In this document: in pieces, positions 56,424 through 64,000 of the stretch | Position numbering within the stretch: position 1 is the first letter of the stretch | Layout of the letters: every line of letters begins with the position of its first letter | Source: Carya illinoinensis | Lineage: Eukaryota > Streptophyta > Magnoliopsida > Fagales > Juglandaceae | Reading direction: 5' to 3' | NCBI RefSeq assembly: GCF_018687715.1 | Contig: NC_056752.1 | Span: 41,948,501-42,012,500, forward strand | DNA: 64,000 bases | The notes under the pieces: generated by a model | Seen by the model: the letters and a program-made list of their open reading frames with translations, nothing else | Databases searched by the model: none | Told to the model about the DNA's origin: nothing | Position numbers and translations under genes: made by a program

Positions 56424-57203
56424 TTACTCCCCTTGAAAAGTGCATGATAATAGGTCTTCAAGTCTTTGCATTCCAATGTTCTGCACAATCTTCTTAAATG
56501 TTACAATTGATAATATTTTAGTGAATAAATCTGCCAGATTATCACTTGACCGTATCTGCTTGACACTAATTTCACTTTTCTCCTGAAACTCATGGGTATA
56601 AAAGAATTTAGGTAAAATATGTTTGATTTTATCACTTTTGATATATCCTCTTCTAATTTGAGTAATACAAGCAGCATTATTTTCGTATAAAATTGTTGGA
56701 CTATCATTAATCACTGGAAGACCACACTTTTCTTGAATATGTTGAATCATTGATCTTAGCCAAATATATTCTCGACTTGTCTTATAAATTGCAATAATCT
56801 CTAAGTGATTTGAAGAGGTAACAGATAGTGTTTGCTTGACAGATCTCCATAATATAGCAGAATTTCCATAAGTAAATACATATCTAGTTTGATATCTACC
56901 TCTGTGTGGATCTAAAAGATAATCTACATCTACATATCCAATTAATTGTGGACTTGATTCATGTTGATAAAATAATCTCATATCAACCGTACCTCGAAGG
57001 TATCGAAGGACATGTTTAATGTCATTCCAATGTCTTCGAGTTGGTGCGGAACTATATCTTGCAAGTAAATTAACTGAAAATGCAATATCAGGCCGAGTGC
57101 AATTTGCAAGATACATCAGGGCTACAATTGCACTGAGATAAGGTATTTTAGGATCAATAATTTCTTCATCGTCTTCACAAGGACGAAATGAATCTTTCTG
57201 CAC
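56424..57203 (-). pseudogene. Second copia element, RNase H region
   Basis: An open stretch of about 259 codons has copia RNase H-region blocks: KIPYLSAIVALMYLA, CTRPDIAFSVNLLARY, GYVDVDYLLDPH and DNLADLFTKIL. The usual STTEAEY-like box reads TSSNHLEII, so catalytic residues are degraded. Confidence 0.85.
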
Positions 57204-57290
57204 ATCAAGTGATCAAACAACCATTTGAACATTCAGGGGATGAGCTTTGTCAATGTAAAATTGTTTCAATACTTTCTCTGTATAATTTGA

Positions 57291-58545
57291 CTAATGAATG
57301 AGAATTCCATTTTGCAAATGCTCCAGCTGCAAGCCGAGACAAAATTTTGTTTTGTTAAGGTCTTTCATTTCAAATTCATTCTTTAAATATGTAGCGGTTC
57401 TTCTGATCTCTTCAGGAGGTCCAACAAGATTTAGATCATCAACATAAACCGCAATAATAACAAATTCAGAGTCTGATTTCTTAATAAAAACACATGAGCA
57501 TATTGGATTATTCTCAAATCCTTCTTTCAATAGATATTCGCTAAGGAGTTTATACCACATACATCTGGATTGCTTTAACCCATATAAAAATCTTTGAAAT
57601 TTAATAGAATACATATTTCTAGATATACTCAAATTAGAAGTTTCAGGCATTTTATATCCTTCAAGAATTTTCATATATATGTCATAATCCAATGATCCAT
57701 ATAAATATGCAGTGACCACATCCATCAACTGCATATCCAATCCTTTTGTAACTATCAAACTAATCAAAAATTTGAATGTGATTGCATCCATAACAGGAGA
57801 GTATGTTTCATCATAATCAATCACCAGTTTCTGCATGAAACCTTGTGCAACAAGTCGTGCTTTATATCACACAATTTCATTGCTCTTATTACGTTTATGT
57901 ATAAATACCCATTTATATCCAACAGGCATTACACCCTTTAGTGTTTATACAATTGGTTCAAAGACCTCTCGCTTTACTAGCGAGTTTAATTCAGTTTCAA
58001 TAGTTGATTTCCATTTTGGCCAGTCATTTCTATGTCGACATTCTTCGACAGTTCTTGGCTCAATTTCTTCATTACTTCTGATAATGTCAAGGGCCATTTT
58101 ATATGAAAATATGTTGTCAACAACAGTTTTATTTCTATCCAAAATTTCTCTAGTACTCATGAAATGTATCGAAATCTCGTTATTTTCAGGTACATGTCCA
58201 TCTTCAATGGAAGACATTTCATTAAATACCTCTTCAGGAGGTTCATTTTCAGGAGATTTAATCTCTTTAATGAGCATCAATTACTCTTATTGTCTGTGTT
58301 GTGGATTTGGACTCTCCAAGAGTACCAAATTCATTTTGTATTTTTCTCTTCTGAAAAATTTTATCATTTGCACCAATAGGTCGTCCATGCTTCAGGCGTA
58401 TCTTTGACTCACCTATTTTTGTTTTGACAACTTGTCCTTTAGGAATTGCAATCCTTGCTGGAACATTAACAGCATGAATATATGATTTTACCACACCTTT
58501 AGTTTCAGTAAATACATCCGATAATTGATTTGCAACACTTTGCAA
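57291..58545 (-). pseudogene. Second copia element, reverse transcriptase and linker
   Basis: Three frames overlap or abut (58545-58267, 58280-57945, 57836-57291). The linker has HGRPIGANDK and WPKWKSTIETEL. The RT has DYDETYSPVMDAITFKFLI, MDVVTAYLYGSLD, LYGLKQSRCMWY and the active-site VYVDDLNLVG. Frameshifts and stops between segments make it non-functional. Confidence 0.85.
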
Positions 58546-58565
58546 ATGAATAATATTTTAAACCT

Positions 58566-60020
58566 CTAATTTACATTCATTTGTACGATGATCAAATTGA
58601 GAAAGGGGTTTATTTTTTCAAGTAATTTCATGTCATGCTTCAGGCACTGACTTCTCATTACCCAATGTCGGAAAAATAGATTCGTCAAAATGATAATTCT
58701 CAAAACGTGCCTTAAACATATTTCCTGTAAGAGGCTCAATGTATCTAATAATAGATGGAGAATCAAACCCAACATATATCCCAAGTCTTCATTGAGGACC
58801 TATCTTTGTATGTTGTGGAGGTACAATTAGAACATATACCGTACATCCAAAAATATGAAGATGAGAAATATTTAGTTGTTGACCAAATGCAAGCTGTAAT
58901 AGAGAATATTTATAATATGCTAATGGCCTAACTCGAATCAACGATGCTGCATGAAGTATAGCATGTCCTCAGGCAGAAATAGAAAGTTTTGATTTAATAA
59001 GTAAAGGTCTAGCGATTAGCTGAAACATTTTAATTAATGATTCAGTTAAACCATTTTGAGTGTGTGTGTGGGCAACTGGATGTTCAACATCTATACCTAT
59101 TAACATGCAATAATTATCAAAAGTTTGAGATGTAAATTTACCTGCATTATCCAATCTAATAGTTTTAATTAGATAGTCAAGTAATTGTGCTCGTAGTTTA
59201 ATTATTTAGGCAAAAAGTTTAGCAAATGCAATATTTATAGTGGAAAATAGACAAACATGTGACCATTGGCTTGATGCGTTAATTAAAATTATAAAGTATC
59301 TAAACGGTTTATTTGATGGTTGAATAGGCTTACATATATCCCCATGATCATTTGTAAAAATGATGGAGATTCCAAAGCAAACTTTGAGATAGATGGTTTG
59401 ATAATCAATTTACCCTGAAAACATGCAGAGCATGGATATTCATTGGGTAAGATAATCTTCTAATTCTTTAGAGGATACCCATATGAATTATCAATTATTC
59501 TTCTTATCATTATTGATCCCAGATGTCCAAGGCGATCATGCTAAGTCATAAATATTTTAGGGTCAATGCACTCATGGTGCATTACCATATGTGATTCGAT
59601 TGTTCTCATTTCTTTATAATACAATCCAGATGAGAGAGCGAACAGTTTTTCTAATACGAGATTCTGGCTTGAAATTATTTTAGTAATGAGAATATGCTCT
59701 TTATTATCTTCGTTGATGGTTTCAATATGACAACCATTACAACGTATATCCTTAAAACTCAATAAATTTCTTCTAGATCGTGAAGAAAATAGAGTATCAT
59801 CAATACAAAATTTGGTACCATTAGGTAACACAATATAAGCTCTTCCGGATCCTTCAATTAGATTCGATAAATCAGATATGGTATGAACGTAAGTTTTACT
59901 CAATGTTAGATTTTGAAAATATTTTTTATTCTTAAGAATTGTGTGAGTTGTAACACTGTCAGCAAGACATACATCTCTATTATTTATTTCAGAGATAAAA
60001 AGTTCATCAGTAAGACTCAT
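58566..60020 (-). pseudogene. Second copia element, protease remnant and integrase
   Basis: The protease-like part at 60020-59541 has CLADSVTTHTI, where the family has DSGTTH. A GAG-pre-integrase HDRLGHLG follows a stop. The integrase core shows MDNAGKFTSQTFDNYC and HTQNGLTESLI. Further fragments run to 58566, with several stops. Confidence 0.8.
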
Positions 60021-60322
60021 GATTCTACAAAATATATAAAACTTTCATTACTATAAAATATTGTAAAATATAAAAAAAAATTATAATAAGATAAAGAAAA
60101 TACATTAATTAAAAAAAAACACTTCCATCACCAATAAATGATCAACTCTACCATTAGATCCTCAAAAAAATCAGAAATATCAAGACTTATAATATCTTCT
60201 CCATCTATGGAAACTAAAGCATCTGATGGTTCAGCAAAATTTGTTTCAAACTTTTTTGTTTTTTCTTTTATAGAAGTTTGGTATAAGTCAACCAACTGTT
60301 TAGTTGTACGACAAGTACGAGA

Positions 60323-61081
60323 CTAATGTCCATTCATACCACATCTATGACATATATCTTCATCTTTTTTTAAAAATTTGTTTTGAGGACCTTTACCCTT
60401 ATCTGAGTTGAACCACTTATGGTGGTACGGTGTATATATATTATTATCCCTTTTAGTGTGGTCGCTTCTAGGACCTCTACTTCTATAGTTTTTCCTACCA
60501 CGTTCACGCCCTTGGTTTCTTTGAAAAGATGTACTATTCACTTCAGGGAATGGTATAAATCTAGTACCATTCATTTCAGGGAATGATATAGAACCAGTAG
60601 GACGTGACTGATTATTTCTTAACAAAAACTCATTTATTTGCTTAGCCACTAGAAGACAAGATATAAATTTAGAATATTTTTTAAACTTTCGCTCTCGATA
60701 CTGCTACTGCAGGAGCACATTCGATGCATGAAAAATAGTATATGTCTTCTCTAACAAGTCATCATCAGTGACTTTTTCACCACATAATTTCAATAGTGTG
60801 TTAATTTTAAAGAGTGCAGAGTTATACTCACTAACACTCTTGAAGTCTTGCAACCTCAGGTGCATCCAATAATGACGAGTTTTTGGGAAGATTATAGTTT
60901 TTTGATACTCATATATTTCCCTTAAATCATTTAACAAAATAAGGGGATATTTTACTGTGAGATACTCAGTTTTTAATTCTTCATGAAAATGGTGCCAAAG
61001 AAAAATCATTGCCTTAGTGCGATCCTGCCGGGACCCTTGATTTCCTTCTTTAATTGTATCTTCCAGGTGCATCGCATTCAT
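60323..61081 (-). pseudogene. Second copia element, gag
   Basis: 61081-60704 encodes the gag domain (DRTKAMIFLWHHFHEELKT, HLRLQDFKSVSEYNS). 60649-60323 encodes the Arg-rich tail and a zinc knuckle, CHRCGMNGH, cut by a TAG where a Trp codon is expected; its last Cys follows in SRTC. Confidence 0.85.
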
Positions 61082-61384
61082 ATGGATCTTGACATCAAAT
61101 ATTCAAGATAAATAATTTTTTCCATAAATGTCAAAGGCAACGAATTCCAATTTTTTAAGATTTGACATTTTCTACATATATAAATAAGGAACATAAGTAT
61201 GTTTATATTATAAATAAGAAATACAATCACAAAATTAAGAGAATAAACATAAAGTTTCATCAAGTAATAATAAGTAATGTAATATTTCATATTCATTTTG
61301 GGAACTACAAAAATATATTAAAAAACTTACGTGAAGTATAAGACTACTGGTTTCAAAATTGTCAGAATTTTCGTGCTAATAACG

Positions 61385-61617
61385 TGTTATGAAACTAAAA
61401 GAGAAATGATATTACAAGAGAGAGAGGATATTGCAAGAGAAAGAGTTGTTATTCAAATGTAAAACTTGATCATATACAAGTGAATGATACTCATATATAT
61501 AGGAGTACAAGGAGTATATATAACTTAAGTCTTAATTGATGGCTCAATAATCTTAATTAATGACTAAAGATTGGTCTTAATTGATGGTTAAATGGTTATA
61601 CAAATAAGTTTATAACA
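61385..61617 (-). repeat. 5' LTR of the second copia element (right copy)
   Basis: 233 bp, starting TGTTATGAAAC and ending TTATAACA. The adjacent internal minus-strand sequence begins cgttattagcacga, the likely primer-binding region. Confidence 0.85.
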
Positions 61618-62690
61618 AATTTTTTATTTTTTTATTATTTTCTTTTAAGTATTTTTTTAACATCTTTAGTTATTAAGAAAAAATTTAAAATATATATAAT
61701 TTTACTAATAGTCACTTTTTTAATTATTAAGTAAAATAAAAAATTAAATACAAAATGAGTAGTAAATAGGTAGTAAAATAGTAGTAATCCTATCATTTTC
61801 GTAGTGATAGGATTACTACCCTATCAATACTCATTTACTACTTATAACATATTAATAATTTTTTACTTTTTTATCATTTTATTTTAATTATTTTTTTAAC
61901 ATCCTTAGCCATTAAGAAAAAATTTTAAAAATATATAATTTTACTAATAATCATTTCCTTAACTATTAAGTAAAATTAAAATTAAAAAAATTAAATTTAA
62001 AATAAATAGTAAAATAGTAATAATTCTATCATTTTTCTTTTCCTAAAGGATAATAGCACGGTGAAGCCGCTTTTTGACTGAATTCATACCGATATTTTTA
62101 TTTTATTTTTTATTTTTCACTTTTCATCATTTCATTACTAGTTTTTATTTATATAAAACCAAAAAAGTTGAAAAAATGAATAATAAACTAAAAATTAAAA
62201 TCCTGTTATTCGAAAATTTTTGTTGTAAAATGTTATCTCTAATTCTTAAAACAATTTTTACCTTTTTTATCTTATTTTAATTTTATTAAAAAATAGCTCG
62301 ATATCAATATAATAAAAAGAAAAATCGAACTAGTTGTCAATGAATCAAAAAAGAAAAACGTCATATACATAACCATTTTTCCACAATTAAATAAAGAGAT
62401 TGTGATAAAATAAAATTGCAAGAGTATTGTCACTTTATAAAATATCAATAAATTTAGAATGTAATTGTAAAAAGAGAAGTGAAGATTGCATGAAAATGTC
62501 ATAGAAATAAATCTCAAGTATTTTTAAGGGATACTGCTATAATTAATTCATAAGAAAAACTTACATCCATGATCGGATACATTCTGAAATGTCCTTATAT
62601 CAGACATAATATTCTAAATCAAAATAATGCATTTTGAGCTCTATCAGTACACTATTTCCTTTTATGACTAGTCTGGTCTTCATTATTGTT
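61618..62690. repeat. AT-rich repeats around the second copia insertion
   Basis: Two related AT-rich units lie here, 61618-61800 and about 61812-62040; they share ttttttaacatc, ttagttattaagaaa and tttactaatagtca-like words. The start of the second unit (cctatcaatactcatttactacttata) also matches the DNA left of the copia element near 55878-55905, showing that copia landed inside one copy. From 62040 to 62690 only AT-rich sequence without genes is seen. Confidence 0.5.
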
Positions 62691-63100
62691 ATTATTCTCT
62701 ACAGACAAACATCTAAGGGATAACACTCTCTGCTTAAATAGAGACTCAACCTCACCATTCATAGAAAAAAATGACTCAATCCCTACAGACAAACGTCTGA
62801 AAGATGAACTCTTTTTTTATATTAATTAACAATGAGGAAACAAAAAAAAAAACATAAGATAGATGTGAAAAATGATTGATTACAGTTTGGACCAACTCTG
62901 GTAGATTTCGAAATCTGTGATGACCCATAAAAGCAACACACTTGTCTCTTTTCAGACACGAGGCTAGATCTGAAAAGTCTGGTGATCTAAAGTGTGTGTC
63001 GAGAATAGCTACTGGGAGGGGTGGGGCATGAGGAACACGCACAGATGTGGGCAATGCGTGAGAACCACACACTTTGTTTTTATGCAAAACCACCACTTTC
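62691..63100. repeat. Dispersed repeat (copy 2, related to 41080-41440)
   Basis: It contains two internal copies of ctacagacaaac(a/g)tct near 62699 and 62784, then agatgtgaaaaatgattg and a block with gaacacgcacagatgtgg. Order and words resemble 41080-41440. No coding potential. Confidence 0.45.
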
Positions 63101-63338
63101 ATCTAAACAATTTTCGACTTGTGAATCTACTTATACCGTATGTGTCTCTTGAGAATTACTGGAAAGTTGTAGATCTGTCTTTTCAACCTTGAGTAAAGTA
63201 AAATAAAACTAAATAAAAGAAACACTGATATACAAAGTGGGGTAAATGGAGGAAGGAGGAGGAGGAAATCAGATATAAAGCTCTTTATTTTTTAAGAGCG
63301 ATGAGGGAGGAGAGGCACCTAGGGTTTTGTGCTTCTCA
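63101..63338. other. Short spacer without recognisable features
   Basis: A purine-rich stretch (ggaggaaggaggaggaggaa) lies near 63250. Nothing else was recognised. Confidence 0.4.
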
Positions 63339-64000
63339 TTTTTTTTGTTTTTTGTTTTTTGTTTTTTTCTACTCTTCTAATCAAGCTTGCATACTATTAT
63401 ATATAAAAGGTTAATTCAAAGATTAAGGTAGGTCCTTTCCACTGTCAAGAAACAAAAGGCATCTAGAAAGGAGATCAGAGGGTATGTAACTAAAAACAAG
63501 GTTGGTTGTTGCCCATTGTGCCACTTGGTGCGTATATCGATTTGTAGATTGATTAATTTTGGCTAGTTTTCAGTGCTGATTAGAAAGGAAGAAATACTGA
63601 ATGTCTTTAACAATGGGGGATATTTGCCAGTTTGGAGAGGATTTAGTCATTTTGATTGCTTCAATAACCAGTTGAGAGTTACCTTCAAGGATAGCCCATT
63701 CTTATTGTTGGTGATAAACCATTTTAGCTGCTAGTAGATCTGCCTTTGCTTCTACTACAAGTGGATTTGAAAAATGAATTGTTTCCGTTTGAATTTTAGG
63801 AATTTTCCCATTGTGATCTTTACAAACCGTTGTAGCTACTGAGAAAGTGTCTCTAACTGCTGCATCAAAAGAAAAGCTTTGATGATTGGAGGGAGGAATC
63901 TTCCAACTTTTGTTTTGTTTCTTTTGCTTTTCATTCCATGCATTTTTGTAGGTTTGGTAGATTCGGCTCAACTAGAGTTTTGCCACTTCAATCGAGAAAG
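63339..64000 (-). mobile_element. LINE 3' end with RNase H-like domain, cut by the window edge
   Basis: The left end is a (TTTTTTG)n-like tract at 63339-63367, a poly(A)-type tail of a minus-strand element. The minus strand encodes RVT_3/RNase H fragments: WKIPPSNHQSFSFDAAVRD, VEAKADLLAAKMV, then after a stop AILEGNSQLVIEAIK and SPNWQISPIVKDI. The rest of the element lies beyond 64000. It seems old. Confidence 0.75.

Larger units (their letters stand above)
55917..61617 (-). mobile_element. Decayed Ty1/copia LTR retrotransposon
   Basis: The element is about 5.7 kb, with LTR-like ends TGTTAT and TATAACA at both sides (55917-56199 and 61385-61617) and the 5-bp duplication aattt outside (55912-55916 and 61618-61622). 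On the minus strand, gag, protease, integrase, RT and RNase H follow in copia order but are broken by many stops and frameshifts. Inside the left LTR the minus strand has a purine tract (ttatccaaaaggggag). It is much older than the element at 3575. Confidence 0.9.

Overview
This window is nuclear DNA of a flowering plant, most likely a woody eudicot. The genes are intron-rich with GT-AG (and two GC-AG) introns, and the proteins are plant-specific and plastid, mitochondrial or peroxisomal types. The spaces between genes are AT-rich and full of LTR retrotransposons, LINE fragments and MITEs. The repeat style reminds me of Fagales (walnut/oak relatives), but that is only an impression. No bacterial, phage or CRISPR content was seen.

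Eight host genes could be rebuilt exon by exon, each giving an uninterrupted reading frame. In order they are: mitochondrial peroxiredoxin IIF (+, 1145-10339); a PAC4-type proteasome assembly chaperone (+, 11426-13533); the RING-H2 E3 ligase RHF1A (-, 25890 to about 22420); the plastid DEAD-box-like helicase RH58 (+, 29932-33955); the ADP-glucose pyrophosphorylase large subunit APL1 (-, 43079-35389); a small GPI-anchored cell-surface protein (+, 45091-47549); a FolD-type methylene-THF dehydrogenase/cyclohydrolase with an Arg-rich presequence (+, 49273-52384); and a peroxisomal adenine nucleotide carrier of the PNC type (-, 55636-52996). From memory, RH58, APL1 and the GPI protein are also neighbours in Arabidopsis (At5g19210-19250), so the middle of the window looks like a conserved syntenic block. 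The genes do not form a pathway; they are ordinary housekeeping neighbours.

Mobile DNA fills most of the rest. A Tnt1/Tork-like Ty1/copia element (3575-9689, minus strand) sits in intron 3 of the peroxiredoxin gene. It carries a 574-bp hAT-type MITE in its integrase region, and the same intron holds a LINE scrap whose target-site duplication copied the exon 3 splice donor. A LINE tail lies in a PAC4 intron. A 3.4-kb solo-LTR-like block (17478-20868) interrupts GC-rich repeat DNA. A second, decayed copia element (55917-61617) lies beyond the carrier gene. LINE RNase H remnants lie at 27545-28484 and at the right edge. An aldose 1-epimerase pseudogene lies in an APL1 intron. Long poly(C)/poly(A) tracts recur in introns.

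I found no convincing new biological system. The most useful observations are the nested insertions in the peroxiredoxin gene, the duplicated splice donor, two GC-AG introns, the aldose epimerase pseudogene, and the recurrent poly(C)-poly(A) tracts. All joins and family calls were made by eye; no alignment or database search was run.
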